From Mycobacterium sp. ITM-2016-00316 (GTDB lineage Bacteria; Actinomycetota; Actinomycetes; Mycobacteriales; Mycobacteriaceae): a stretch of 64,000 nt of DNA. Below, one piece after another: positions 45,289 to 53,504 of the stretch. The DNA is taken from NCBI RefSeq assembly GCF_002968335.2, contig NZ_CP134398.1:682001-746000 (forward strand), given 5' to 3'. The first letter of the stretch is position 1. Every line of letters begins with the position of its first letter. The notes beneath the pieces were generated by a model that saw nothing but the letters and a program-made list of their open reading frames with translations, searched no databases and was not told where the DNA came from. The position numbers and the translations under genes were made by a program.

Positions 45289-46295
45289 CAGAACCGAGCG
45301 ATACCACGTCCACCCGTCCGATATCGGTGGCGGAGCTGCTCGCCAAGAACGGATCGATCGGATCCCCGGCACCCGGCGGCCGCCGCCGGCGCCGCCGTGG
45401 CAATGCCGATGCGGTCACCGTCGCCGAGCTGACCGGTGAGATGCCGATCATCACGATCGAGGACGCACCCACGGCCGAGGCGACCCCGGTCGTCGAGGAG
45501 CCGCCGACGGTCGAGGACACCCCCGTCGTCGAGGAAACCCCCGTTGTCGAGGAAACCCCGGTGCAGGCCGATGTCGAACCGGAGGCCGAACCGGAACCGG
45601 AACCGGAGCCGGAGACAGAGCCCGAAGCCGAGCCCGACGCCGCCGAAACCGATTACGCCGAGCACCTGCAGCAGCGCGATGCGGAGCCCGAGCCACTGGC
45701 CTTTGCCCCGCGCCGCCACGCGCACACCTTGAAGAAGCACCCGCATGTGCCGGCCGGTGGCGCCGAGGGGATGACCTTCGACCCGCTGCACGACGACGAT
45801 GATCACGAAGCCCTCGATGATGGCGACGATGACCGCGGCACCGTGAAGAACCGCCCGTCGTTCCAGAGGTCACCGTCCGACACGCTGTTCGGTGGGGATT
45901 CCGTCGCCGACGATGTGGCCCGCAAGGGCCGGACACTCGGCCCGGAGGACATCGATCTCGGGGACACCCAGAAGGTGGCCATCGACGCCGACGAGCCGCT
46001 GGCGGCGCTGGACCTGACCGAACCCGACGCTCCGACGCCGTTCATGCGCGGCGTGTGGATCGTGGTGCAGAGCGTGCTCGCGGTCGCGCTCGGCGCAGGT
46101 CTGTTCATCGCTTTCGACCAGCTGTGGAAGTGGAACAACATCGTGGCGCTGGCGCTCTCGGTGCTGGTGATCCTGGGCCTGGTGGTGGGTGTGCGGGTGG
46201 TGCGTAAGACCGAGGACATCGCGAGCACGCTGATCGCGGTGGCGGTGGGCGCCATGGTGACGCTCGGGCCGCTGGCCCTGCTGCAGTCCACCTAA
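45285..46295 (+). CDS. Membrane protein with acidic repeat region (Rv0497-like)
   Basis: 336 residues. A cytoplasmic N-terminus with TRPISVAELLAKNGSIGSPAPGGRRRRRRG, then a Glu/Pro/Val-rich region with VVEETP repeats and long EPEPE runs (about residues 60-125), and three membrane helices near the end (WIVVQSVLAVALGAGLFIAF, ALALSVLVILGLVVGVRVV and VAVGAMVTLGPLALL). Function unknown. Translationally coupled to ppx upstream and followed directly by the sugar isomerase gene. The acidic repeats are coding low complexity. Confidence 0.85.
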   Translation: MTEPSDTTSTRPISVAELLAKNGSIGSPAPGGRRRRRRGNADAVTVAELTGEMPIITIEDAPTAEATPVVEEPPTVEDTPVVEETPVVEETPVQADVEPEAEPEPEPEPETEPEAEPDAAETDYAEHLQQRDAEPEPLAFAPRRHAHTLKKHPHVPAGGAEGMTFDPLHDDDDHEALDDGDDDRGTVKNRPSFQRSPSDTLFGGDSVADDVARKGRTLGPEDIDLGDTQKVAIDADEPLAALDLTEPDAPTPFMRGVWIVVQSVLAVALGAGLFIAFDQLWKWNNIVALALSVLVILGLVVGVRVVRKTEDIASTLIAVAVGAMVTLGPLALLQST

Positions 46296-47141
46296 GTGCG
46301 CCCCGCGATCAAGGTCGGTCTGTCGACGGCCTCGGTGTACCCGCTGCGGACCGAGGCGGCCTTCGACTACGCCGCCCGCCTGGGCTACGACGGTGTCGAG
46401 TTGATGGTCTGGGCAGAACCGGTCAGCCAGGACATCGAGGCCGTCGAAGCCCTGTCGCAGACGTACGGCATCCCGGTGCTCTCGGTGCATGCGCCGTGCC
46501 TGCTGATCTCACAACGGGTGTGGGGCGCGAACCCGATCGCCAAGCTGGAACGCAGCGTGCGGGCCGCCGAGCAGCTGGGCGCCCAGACCGTGGTGGTGCA
46601 TCCGCCGTTCCGCTGGCAGCGCCGCTACGCCGAGGGGTTCAGCGAGCAGGTCGCCGACCTGGAGGCCGGTAGCGATGTCCTGGTCGCGGTGGAGAACATG
46701 TTCCCGTTCCGGGCAGACAGGTTCTGGGGCACCGGACTGCCCTCGATCGAGCGGATGCGCAAACGCGGCGGCAGCCCCGGCCCGGGCATCTCGGCGTTCG
46801 CGCCGTCCTTCGACCCGCTCGACGGCGGGCATGCGCACTACACCTTGGACCTGTCGCACAGCGCCACGGCGGGCACCGACGCACTGGAGATGGCGCGACG
46901 GATGGGGCAGGGCCTGGTTCATCTGCACCTGTGCGACGGCAGTGGGGCGTCCACCGACGAGCATCTGGTGCCGGGCCGGGGCACCCAGCCCGCCGCCGAG
47001 GTGTGCCGTCAGTTGGCCGCCAGTGATTTCACCGGCCACGTCATTCTTGAGGTCACCACCTCGGGAGCCCGTAACGCCGCCGAACGGGAGGCCCTGTTGA
47101 CCGAGTCCCTGCAGTTCGCCCGGGAGCACCTGCTGCGATGA
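46296..47141 (+). CDS. Sugar phosphate isomerase/epimerase, TIM barrel (Rv0498-like)
   Basis: 281 residues. Xylose-isomerase-like TIM barrel (AP endonuclease family 2): VGLSTASVYPLRTEAAFDYAARLGYDGVELMV, metal-site residues in VHAPCL, VVHPPFRWQ, VAVENMFPF, TLDLSHSATAG and VHLHLCDG. Family members isomerise or epimerise sugars or inositols; the substrate is not known. GTG follows the previous stop with no gap and the 3' end overlaps the thioesterase gene by four bases. Confidence 0.88.
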   Translation: MRPAIKVGLSTASVYPLRTEAAFDYAARLGYDGVELMVWAEPVSQDIEAVEALSQTYGIPVLSVHAPCLLISQRVWGANPIAKLERSVRAAEQLGAQTVVVHPPFRWQRRYAEGFSEQVADLEAGSDVLVAVENMFPFRADRFWGTGLPSIERMRKRGGSPGPGISAFAPSFDPLDGGHAHYTLDLSHSATAGTDALEMARRMGQGLVHLHLCDGSGASTDEHLVPGRGTQPAAEVCRQLAASDFTGHVILEVTTSGARNAAEREALLTESLQFAREHLLR

Positions 47142-47980
47142 GCGTGTTGTTCAGCGATGCCATGCGCCTGCGGTCGGCCGGCGACGGCGTGTACGAGGGT
47201 GCGCTCAACGAGCACTGGACCATCGGGCCCAAGGTGCACGGCGGGGCGATGCTGGCGCTGTGTGCGAATGCGGCGCGCGCCGAGCTGGCCGAACCGTCCG
47301 GCGGGCTGGAGCGCAGCGACCCGGGGATCAACCCAATGGAACCCATTGCGGTGTCCGGGAACTTTCTGTGGGCACCGGATCCCGGCGCCCTGCGGGTCAT
47401 CACGACCGTGCGCAAACGTGGCCGCCGGATCAGCCTGGTCGACGTCGAACTGATGCAGGGCGACCGGGTGGCGGTCCGCGCGGCGGTCACCCTCGGCGTC
47501 CCCGAGCACGATGCGCCGCCGCTGCTGTCGACCAACCCCGTCGTGCCGTTGATGACGCCCGAACCGCCGCCCGGGCTGGAGCCGATCGGTCCCGGACACC
47601 GGATGGCCGACATTGTGCATCTGGCCCACGGATGCGATATCCGGCCGTCGTTGACGACCATGGCGCCGCGCTCGGATGGCGGACCACCGGTCATCGAGTA
47701 CTGGGTGCGGCCCCGGGGCGAAGCTCCCGATGTGCTTTTCGCCCTGCTGTGTGGCGATGTGTCGGCCCCGGTGACGTTCGGGGTCAACCGGTTCGGCTGG
47801 GCCCCCACCGTCCAGCTGACGGCCTTCCTGCGGGCCCGCCCGGCCGACGGCTGGCTGCGGGTGCTGTGCACCACGACCCAGATCGGTCAGGAGTGGTTCG
47901 ACGAGGACCATGTCGTGGTGGACTCGGCGGGCCGCATCGTGGTGCAGACCCGTCAGCTCGCGCTGGTGCCGTCGACGTAG
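47138..47980 (+). CDS. Acyl-CoA thioesterase-like protein (Rv0499-like)
   Basis: 280 residues. Tandem hotdog-fold thioesterase family: LNEHWTIGPKVHGGAMLALCANAARAEL in the first domain and LCGDVSAPVTFGVNRFGWAPTVQLTAFLRARPADGWLRV in the second, as in TesB-like proteins. It should hydrolyse acyl-CoA or related thioesters. Overlaps the isomerase gene by four bases, which puts it at the end of the ppx-led transcript. Followed by two copies of the CCCGTCGCTTCGCTCGCC repeat. Confidence 0.85.
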   Translation: MSVLFSDAMRLRSAGDGVYEGALNEHWTIGPKVHGGAMLALCANAARAELAEPSGGLERSDPGINPMEPIAVSGNFLWAPDPGALRVITTVRKRGRRISLVDVELMQGDRVAVRAAVTLGVPEHDAPPLLSTNPVVPLMTPEPPPGLEPIGPGHRMADIVHLAHGCDIRPSLTTMAPRSDGGPPVIEYWVRPRGEAPDVLFALLCGDVSAPVTFGVNRFGWAPTVQLTAFLRARPADGWLRVLCTTTQIGQEWFDEDHVVVDSAGRIVVQTRQLALVPST

Positions 47981-47991
47981 ACGCGAACTTT

Positions 47992-48044
47992 CCCCGTCGC
48001 TGCGCTCGCCCTGAAGTTTTCCCCCGTCGCTTCGCTCGCCCTGG
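47992..48044 (-). repeat. Tandem pair of the GGGCGAGCGAAGCGACGGG repeat
   Basis: On the plus strand CCCCGTCGCTGCGCTCGCCC (from 47992) and CCCCGTCGCTTCGCTCGCCC (from 48022) differ at one base and are each followed by CTG. They fill most of the 88-nt gap before proC. The reverse complement matches the units near 53.4 and 57.5 kb. Confidence 0.6.
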
Positions 48045-48068
48045 CACCCGCCATGGGAAACTGCACCC

Positions 48069-48920
48069 GTGGCAAGAATTGCGATCATCGGCGGAGGAAG
48101 TATCGGCGAAGCGCTGCTCTCGGGGCTGTTGAGGGCGGGCCGTCAGGTCAAGGACCTCGTCGTCGCCGAGAAGCATCCCGACCGTGCCAAGCAGCTGGCA
48201 GAAACCTACTCGGTGCGGGTGACCTCGGTGTCCGACGCCGCGGACAGCGCCACCTACGTCATCATCGCCGTCAAACCGACCGATGTGGAGTCGGTGACCG
48301 GTCAGATCGCCGAGGCCGTCGCCAAGGCCGAGGGCCAGAGCGAGGAGCAGGTCTTCGTCAGCGTGGCCGCGGGCGTCAGCACGGCGTTCTTCGAGGCCAA
48401 ACTGCCCGCGGGCACCCCGGTCATCCGGGTGATGCCGAACGCCCCGATGGTCGTCGGTGGGGGTGTCAGTGCGGTGGCCGCCGGCCGGTTCGCGACGGCC
48501 GAGCAGCTCAAGGAGGTGTCGGACATCTTCGACACCGTCGGCGATGTGCTGACGGTGGCCGAATCGCAGCTGGACGCGGTGACCGCGGTGTCGGGTTCCG
48601 GGCCCGCCTACTTCTTCCTGATGGTCGAGGCACTGGTCGACGCAGGCGTCGATGCCGGGCTGAGCCGGGAGGTCGCCACCGAACTCGTGGTGCACACCAT
48701 GGCCGGATCGGCGGCCATGCTGTTGGACCGCCGGGACAGCGCGCAGGCCGGTGTGATGGACACCTCGGCGACCGTGCTGCGGGCCATCGTGACGTCTCCA
48801 GGCGGTACCACCGCGGCTGGTCTGCGGGAACTGGAGCGAGGCGGCCTCCGCAGTGCCGTCTCCGATGCCATCGCGGCGGCAAAAAGGCGCTCTGAGCAGC
48901 TCGGAATTACATCCGAGTAG
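48069..48920 (+). CDS. proC: Pyrroline-5-carboxylate reductase
   Basis: 283 residues. NADPH-binding ARIAIIGGGSIGEALLSGLLRAG, IIAVKPTDVESVTGQI, VSVAAGVST, VIRVMPNAPMVVGGGVSAV, and the P5CR signature AVSGSGPAYFFLMVEALVDAGVDAGLSREVATEL with TSPGGTTAAGLRELERGGLRSAV. It reduces pyrroline-5-carboxylate to proline. GTG start immediately before ARIAII. No clear ribosome-binding site is seen. Confidence 0.96.
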   Translation: MARIAIIGGGSIGEALLSGLLRAGRQVKDLVVAEKHPDRAKQLAETYSVRVTSVSDAADSATYVIIAVKPTDVESVTGQIAEAVAKAEGQSEEQVFVSVAAGVSTAFFEAKLPAGTPVIRVMPNAPMVVGGGVSAVAAGRFATAEQLKEVSDIFDTVGDVLTVAESQLDAVTAVSGSGPAYFFLMVEALVDAGVDAGLSREVATELVVHTMAGSAAMLLDRRDSAQAGVMDTSATVLRAIVTSPGGTTAAGLRELERGGLRSAVSDAIAAAKRRSEQLGITSE

Positions 48921-49057
48921 TTCACCAATTTCGGACTGATTAGCCCACACCCGTCGCAATAACCCCAGTGGCCACGCTATTCTCCTCGTGTATGCACGCG
49001 TACGTGCCAGCGGTGGGGAAGCCGCTGGAACGGCCGTGCCTTATGGATTGGGTTGCG

Positions 49058-49288
49058 ATGACGTCATTGAACGGGCCATCGGCGCGGGATTCCGCCGGCG
49101 ACGGCCAGCCGAAGGCTCAATTTCTCACCGTCGCGGAAGTGGCAAGCCTGATGCGGGTGAGCAAGATGACCGTCTACCGGCTGGTGCACAACGGCGAACT
49201 GCCGGCGGTACGCGTCGGACGGTCCTTCCGGGTGCATGCCAAGGCGGTCCACGATCTGCTGGAGACGTCGTACTTCGACGCCGGGTAG
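49058..49288 (+). CDS. BldC/excisionase-like helix-turn-helix protein (Rv0500A-like)
   Basis: 76 residues. MerR-type HTH_17: FLTVAEVASLMRVSKMTVYRLVHNGELPAVRVGRSFRVHAKAVHDLLETS, essentially the whole protein. It resembles BldC of Streptomyces and the excisionase fold, and should bind DNA cooperatively without a ligand domain. ATG at 49058 gives the start found in M. tuberculosis Rv0500A as I recall it. A TATTCT -10 lies about 75 nt upstream (48979 region), so the mRNA probably has a leader. Confidence 0.9.
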   Translation: MTSLNGPSARDSAGDGQPKAQFLTVAEVASLMRVSKMTVYRLVHNGELPAVRVGRSFRVHAKAVHDLLETSYFDAG

Positions 49289-49364
49289 GACGCGTTTTCC
49301 ACTTGGCCGGGCCACCCAGGTAAGGTGACCCGGTCAGTTCACTCATTGGTAGGTAGCGGAGTTC

Positions 49365-49466
49365 ATGGGTTCAGTTATCAAGAAGCGGCGCAAGCGCATG
49401 TCGAAGAAGAAGCACCGGAAGCTGCTTCGTCGCACTCGGGTTCAGCGCAGAAAACTCGGTAAGTAG
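49365..49466 (+). CDS. Small ribosomal protein bS22
   Basis: 33 residues, [18 protein letters not shown] then [14 protein letters not shown], almost wholly basic and identical in style to Rv0500B. It is the extra small-subunit protein seen in mycobacterial ribosomes near the decoding centre. GGAG lies five bases upstream of the ATG. Sits between the BldC-like gene and galE2. Confidence 0.93.
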
Positions 49467-49483
49467 CTTTCGGCTTCAGCCGA

Positions 49484-49489
49484 TAGGCT
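49484..49489 (+). promoter_or_regulatory. -10 element TAGGCT for the epimerase gene
   Basis: TAGGCT ends 6 nt before the ATG at 49496, consistent with leaderless transcription. Confidence 0.5.
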
Positions 49490-49495
49490 GGCCCG

Positions 49496-50551
49496 ATGGA
49501 CGAGCAGGCGACCGATCCGAAAGTGGTGTTGGTCACCGGCGCCTGCCGTTTCCTCGGCGGCTACCTGACCGCTCGGCTCGTGCAGAACCCGGCGATCGAC
49601 CACGTCATCGCGGTCGACGCCATCGCGCCGAGCAAGGATCTGTTACGCAGGATGGGGCGCGCGGAATTCGTGCGCGCCGACATCCGCAACCCGTTCATCG
49701 CCAAGGTCATCCGAAACGGTGACGTCGACACCGTCGTGCACGCCGCGGCGGCGTCGTACGCACCGCGGGCAGGCGGGCGGGCGACCCTCAAAGAGCTCAA
49801 CGTGATGGGGGCGATCCAGCTCTTCGCGGCGTGCCAGAAGGCGCCGTCGGTACGCCGGGTCATTCTCAAGTCCACCTCCGAGGTGTACGGGGCGAGCTCA
49901 CGGGACCCGGTGATGTTCACCGAGGACGGCGGGGCCCGCCGGCCGCCCGCGGACGGTTTCGCCCGCGACAGCATCGATATCGAGGGGTACGTCCGCGGTT
50001 TGGCCCGCCGTCGTCCCGATATCGCGGTGACGATCCTGCGGCTGGCCAACATGATCGGCCCTGCGATGGACACCGCGCTGTCGCGGTACCTGGCCGGTCC
50101 GGTGGTGCCCTCGGTGCTGGGGCGCGATGCGCGGCTGCAACTGCTGCACGAACAGGATGCGCTCGGTGCGCTGGAGCGTGCCACGGTCGCCGGTCGCGCG
50201 GGCACCTTCAACGTCGGAGCGTCGGGCATCATCATGATGAGTCAGGCGATCCGCCGATCCGGACGGGTCGCGCTGCCGGTGCCTCGTTCGGCGCTGGCCG
50301 CCGTCGATTCCTTGAGGCGCGCAACGAGTTACACCGAACTCGATCGCGAGCAGCTGAATTATCTGAGCTACGGCCGGGTGATGGACACCGCGCGCATGCG
50401 TAACGTCCTAGGGTATAACCCTAAGTGGACGACAGCGGAGGCTTTTGACGATTACGTGCGGGGACGTGGTCTGACTCCGATCATCGACCCGAAATGGGTA
50501 CGCTCAGTGGAGAGCCGTGCCGTGACGCTGGCGCAACGCGTCGGAGGCTAG
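49496..50551 (+). CDS. galE2: NAD-dependent epimerase/dehydratase (GalE2-like, Rv0501)
   Basis: 351 residues. Extended SDR with cofactor motif VLVTGACRFLGGYLTARL (GxxxxGG-like), VVHAAAASYAPRA, STSEVYGA and REQ-type LRLANMIGPAMDT. The usual catalytic YxxxK is not evident in its normal place (SIDIEGYVRGLARRRPD), so UDP-galactose epimerase activity is doubtful and the name reflects homology only. Own leaderless promoter; 36 nt before the acyltransferase gene. Confidence 0.85.
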   Translation: MDEQATDPKVVLVTGACRFLGGYLTARLVQNPAIDHVIAVDAIAPSKDLLRRMGRAEFVRADIRNPFIAKVIRNGDVDTVVHAAAASYAPRAGGRATLKELNVMGAIQLFAACQKAPSVRRVILKSTSEVYGASSRDPVMFTEDGGARRPPADGFARDSIDIEGYVRGLARRRPDIAVTILRLANMIGPAMDTALSRYLAGPVVPSVLGRDARLQLLHEQDALGALERATVAGRAGTFNVGASGIIMMSQAIRRSGRVALPVPRSALAAVDSLRRATSYTELDREQLNYLSYGRVMDTARMRNVLGYNPKWTTAEAFDDYVRGRGLTPIIDPKWVRSVESRAVTLAQRVGG

Positions 50552-50587
50552 TCGACTAGGTGATCGGGCGGGGGGAGAGGGTGACGC

Positions 50588-51652
50588 GTGGCGGGTGAAC
50601 CCAGAGCGAAAGTGATTCCGCTGCACTCCAATTCGGGCCGTTCCTCGGCGCAGCGCCGGGCCTCGCAGCGGGCGGACAGTGCGCGCAGGCACCCGTCGCT
50701 GCTCGCCGATCCCGATGGTCGCGCCTCCGCCGAGCAGATGGCCGCCGTCGTCCGCGAGATCGATCAGCACCGCAACGGTGCCGCCGAAACTGCTGCCGAC
50801 GACGCCCCCAACGAGCTGGCCAGGGCCATCTCGGGGATCGCCGAGTTCGTCACCAAACGGATGACCGGTGACTACACCGTCGACGAGTTCGGGTTCGACG
50901 CACACCTCAACGACGCCGTTGTGTTGCCCATGCTGCGTGGGCTTTTCAACTCCTGGTTCCGGGTTGAGGTCAGCGGTGTCGAGAACCTCCCGCTCGATGG
51001 AGCCGCGCTGGTGGTGGCCAACCATGCCGGCGTGCTGCCCTTCGACGGGCTGATGGCCGCGGTCGCCGTGCACGATCACCATCCGCGTCAGCGCGTGCTG
51101 CGCATGCTGGCCGCCGACCTGGTGTTCGACATGCCCGTTGTCGGGCAGGCCGCTCGCAAGGCCGGGCACACCGTCGCCTGCACCTCCGACGCGCACCGGT
51201 TGCTCGCCGCGGGTGAGCTCACCGCGGTGTTCCCCGAGGGCTTCAAGGGCCTCGGCAAACCGTTCAAGGACCGCTACAAGCTGCAGCGGTTCGGCCGCGG
51301 CGGGTTCGTCTCGGCCGCACTGCGGGCCAAGGCGCCGATCGTGCCGTGCTCCATCGTGGGATCCGAGGAGATCTATCCCAAGATCGGCGACATCAAGCTG
51401 CTGGCGCGGGTGCTGGGCCTGCCGTACTTCCCGGTGACCCCGCTGTTCCCGCTGGCCGGGCCGCTCGGGCTGGTGCCGCTGCCGTCCAAATGGCATATCA
51501 AGTTCGGGGAACCGATCTCGACCGAGGGCTACGACGAGACGGCCGCCGACGATCCGATGGTCACCTTCGAACTGACCGACCAGGTCCGCGAGACCATCCA
51601 GCACACCCTGTACCAACTGCTGGCCAACCGCCGGAACACCTTCCTGGGCTGA
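50588..51652 (+). CDS. PlsC-type lysophospholipid acyltransferase (Rv0502-like)
   Basis: 354 residues. An N-terminal basic, disordered region of about 75 residues, then the acyltransferase motifs: block I VVANHAGVLPFDG (HX4D as HAGVLPFD), block III VFPEGFKGLGKPFKDRYKLQRFGRGG and block IV APIVPCSIVGSEEIYP. It probably acylates a lysophospholipid or related lipid at the inner membrane. GTG start. The strong hairpin after the gene probably ends transcription in both directions. Confidence 0.88.
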   Translation: MAGEPRAKVIPLHSNSGRSSAQRRASQRADSARRHPSLLADPDGRASAEQMAAVVREIDQHRNGAAETAADDAPNELARAISGIAEFVTKRMTGDYTVDEFGFDAHLNDAVVLPMLRGLFNSWFRVEVSGVENLPLDGAALVVANHAGVLPFDGLMAAVAVHDHHPRQRVLRMLAADLVFDMPVVGQAARKAGHTVACTSDAHRLLAAGELTAVFPEGFKGLGKPFKDRYKLQRFGRGGFVSAALRAKAPIVPCSIVGSEEIYPKIGDIKLLARVLGLPYFPVTPLFPLAGPLGLVPLPSKWHIKFGEPISTEGYDETAADDPMVTFELTDQVRETIQHTLYQLLANRRNTFLG

Positions 51653-51671
51653 TTCGCCGATGCCCGGCTCG

Positions 51672-51727
51672 CGAGTGTGAGTCCTCGTCGGCCGCGCGGG
51701 AGTTTCACCGACGACGATTCACACTCG
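51672..51727. terminator. Long hairpin between the convergent acyltransferase and dehydratase genes
   Basis: Left arm CGAGTGTGA ... CGTCGG (51672-51691) pairs with right arm CCGACG ... TCACACTCG (51708-51727). About 18 of 20 positions pair around a 16-nt loop. No U-run, as is common for mycobacterial terminators. Its position in a convergent gap suggests a bidirectional terminator. Confidence 0.55.
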
Positions 51728-51743
51728 GCCTGGACGCGCGGGC

Positions 51744-52274
51744 TCAGGCGTTCTGCCCGGCCACCATCTTCGCGATCGCGGCATCGCGGGCGGCGGCGAT
51801 CTGCGCGGTGACCTCGTCCGTGTGGCCTTCGTGTTCGGCCTCACCGAGGATCGTGATGACGCTGGTGAGCACGGGATTGCCGTCGTCGTCGGTGACCTCG
51901 GCCCGCACCTCGGTGAGGATGGCGCCGTGCGATTCGATGACCGAGTCCAGGTACGAGTCGAACCACAACTTGTCGCCGACCTTGATGGGGCGGTGGAAGA
52001 TCAGCTTCTGGTCGCGGTGCAGCACGCGCTCCATGTTGACCGGCACATCGAACTGGTTGAAGATCTCCAACTGGACCCGCCGGCCGGCCACCGCGATGAA
52101 CGTCAACGACGCAAGCATGGCGTCGTGCCCGTGCTCGGCGGCGCCCTCTTCGGAGTGATGCGCGGGATGCTCGTCCTTGACGGCGTTCGCGAATTCGCGG
52201 ACCTTCTCCCGTCCGACCTCGAAATAGTCGGGGTACCGGAAGTGGGTTCCGACAATCTCTTCAGCGATTCCCAT
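51744..52274 (-). CDS. FAS1-like dehydratase domain protein (HadA/HadC-like, Rv0504c)
   Basis: 176 residues. Hotdog-fold MaoC N-terminal type: [67 protein letters not shown] and [21 protein letters not shown]. It resembles the HadA/HadC subunits of the mycolate 3-hydroxyacyl-ACP dehydratase; these lack the catalytic hydratase residues and need a HadB-type partner, which is not in the window. 26 nt separate it from the upstream phosphatase gene on the same strand. Confidence 0.88.
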   Translation of the reverse strand: MGIAEEIVGTHFRYPDYFEVGREKVREFANAVKDEHPAHHSEEGAAEHGHDAMLASLTFIAVAGRRVQLEIFNQFDVPVNMERVLHRDQKLIFHRPIKVGDKLWFDSYLDSVIESHGAILTEVRAEVTDDDGNPVLTSVITILGEAEHEGHTDEVTAQIAAARDAAIAKMVAGQNA

Positions 52275-52300
52275 GGCGGGTCAGCCTATCAGCGCGAGGG

Positions 52301-53101
52301 TCAACGACCCGCGTCGCGCCGGGAGGCCACCGCGGCCAGGGCTCCGCCGACCGCGCCCAGGGCCAGCGCCGATGGGACCCCGATCCGGGCCGCTTTGCGT
52401 GCGGTGCGGAAGTCGCGTATCTCCCATCCGCGTTCACGCGCGACATCGCGCAGTGCGGCATCGGGGTTGATCGCCACTGCCGTGCCGACCAGTGACAGCA
52501 TCGGCACGTCGTTGAAGCTGTCCGAGTACGCCGCGCATCGGCGCAGGTTGAGACCCTCTCGGATGGCCAGCGACCGGACCGCGTGCGCCTTACCCGCCCC
52601 GTGCAGGATGTCGCCGACCAGCCGGCCGGTGAAGACACCGTCGACCGATTCGGCGATGGTGCCCAGCGCCCCGGTCAGGCCCAGCCGGCGGGCGATGGTG
52701 TCCGCGAGTTCGAAAGGGGTGGCGGTCACCAGCCACACCTGCTGCCCGGCGTCGAGGTGCATCTGGGCCAGCGCGCGGGTGCCCGGCCAGATCTTGTCGG
52801 CGATGATCTCGTCATAGATGTCCTCGCCGAGTTCGACCAGTTCCGCGGTCGAACGGCCCTCGATGAAGGCCAGCGCCTTCTGCTTGCCCTCGGCGACGTC
52901 GTCGCTGTTCTCCTTGCCGGTGAACTGGAATTTCGCCTGCGCGTAGACGATTCCGAGGATGTCGCCGTAGGTGAAGTACTTGCGGGCGGCCAGCCCGCGG
53001 GCAAAGTGCACCAGCGACGAACCATGCACCAGGGTGTTGTCGACGTCGAAGAACGCGGCCGCGGTCAGGTCCGGCGGCGGCGGCGGGGGCGTCTCGGACA
53101 C
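52301..53101 (-). CDS. serB1: HAD-IB family hydrolase (SerB1-like, Rv0505c)
   Basis: 266 residues. HAD motif [14 protein letters not shown] with nucleophile Asp, motif II TAT, motif III Lys in GKAHAV and motif [17 protein letters not shown]. Subfamily IB includes phosphoserine phosphatases and the lysophospholipid/lipid phosphate phosphatases; assignment as phosphoserine phosphatase is by homology to the M. tuberculosis annotation and is uncertain. A C-terminal hydrophobic segment [21 protein letters not shown] may anchor it. GTG start. Divergent from the glutaredoxin-like gene. Confidence 0.86.
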   Translation of the reverse strand: MSETPPPPPPDLTAAAFFDVDNTLVHGSSLVHFARGLAARKYFTYGDILGIVYAQAKFQFTGKENSDDVAEGKQKALAFIEGRSTAELVELGEDIYDEIIADKIWPGTRALAQMHLDAGQQVWLVTATPFELADTIARRLGLTGALGTIAESVDGVFTGRLVGDILHGAGKAHAVRSLAIREGLNLRRCAAYSDSFNDVPMLSLVGTAVAINPDAALRDVARERGWEIRDFRTARKAARIGVPSALALGAVGGALAAVASRRDAGR

Positions 53102-53139
53102 GTTTCAACCCTAAGTCACGCAGGGTCGATACTGGATGT

Positions 53140-53391
53140 GTGGACCATCAGGTGGTGTTGCTCACACGAGCCGGCTGCAGCATGTGCGAACGAGCGGCCG
53201 CGGCGCTGACCGCGCTGGCCGAAGAACTGGGGTTCGCGCTGAGCTCCACCGACGTCGATGCAGCGGCTGCTGCGGGGGAACCCGCCCTGCGTGCCGAATT
53301 CGGCGATCGGCTGCCGGTCGTGTTGCTCGACGGCGCCGAACACAGCTACTGGGAGGTCGACGAACCCCGGTTGCGCGCAGATGTCAGTTAA
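53140..53391 (+). CDS. Glutaredoxin-like protein (DUF836, Rv0508-like)
   Basis: 83 residues, a thioredoxin-fold protein with redox motif CSMC in LLTRAGCSMCERAAAALTALAEELG, cis-proline in RLPVVLLDG. Likely a small mycoredoxin/glutaredoxin-like thiol protein. The mmpS2/mmpL2 genes that precede Rv0508 in M. tuberculosis are not here. Followed by two repeat units before hemA. Confidence 0.87.
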   Translation: MDHQVVLLTRAGCSMCERAAAALTALAEELGFALSSTDVDAAAAAGEPALRAEFGDRLPVVLLDGAEHSYWEVDEPRLRADVS

Positions 53392-53432
53392 TTTGGTGGC
53401 GCGCTGGTGAACGGCTACTTTGGACCCTGACC

Positions 53433-53482
53433 GGGCGAGCGAAGCGACGGAAATAGCTGTCCTGGGCGAGCGAAGCGACGGG
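53433..53482 (+). repeat. Two GGGCGAGCGAAGCGACGG repeats upstream of hemA
   Basis: Identical 18-base units at 53433-53450 and 53464-53481, separated by 13 nt, occupy the 113-nt gap before hemA. The same unit in reverse orientation precedes proC, and a shorter form precedes hemB. Confidence 0.65.
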
Positions 53483-53504
53483 AAGTGTCGAAGGTGATGA
53501 TGCC

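Noticed and set aside
45530-45640. GAGGAAACCCC and GAACCGGA repeats
   Set aside because: They encode the acidic VVEETP/EPEPE region of the membrane protein in frame.
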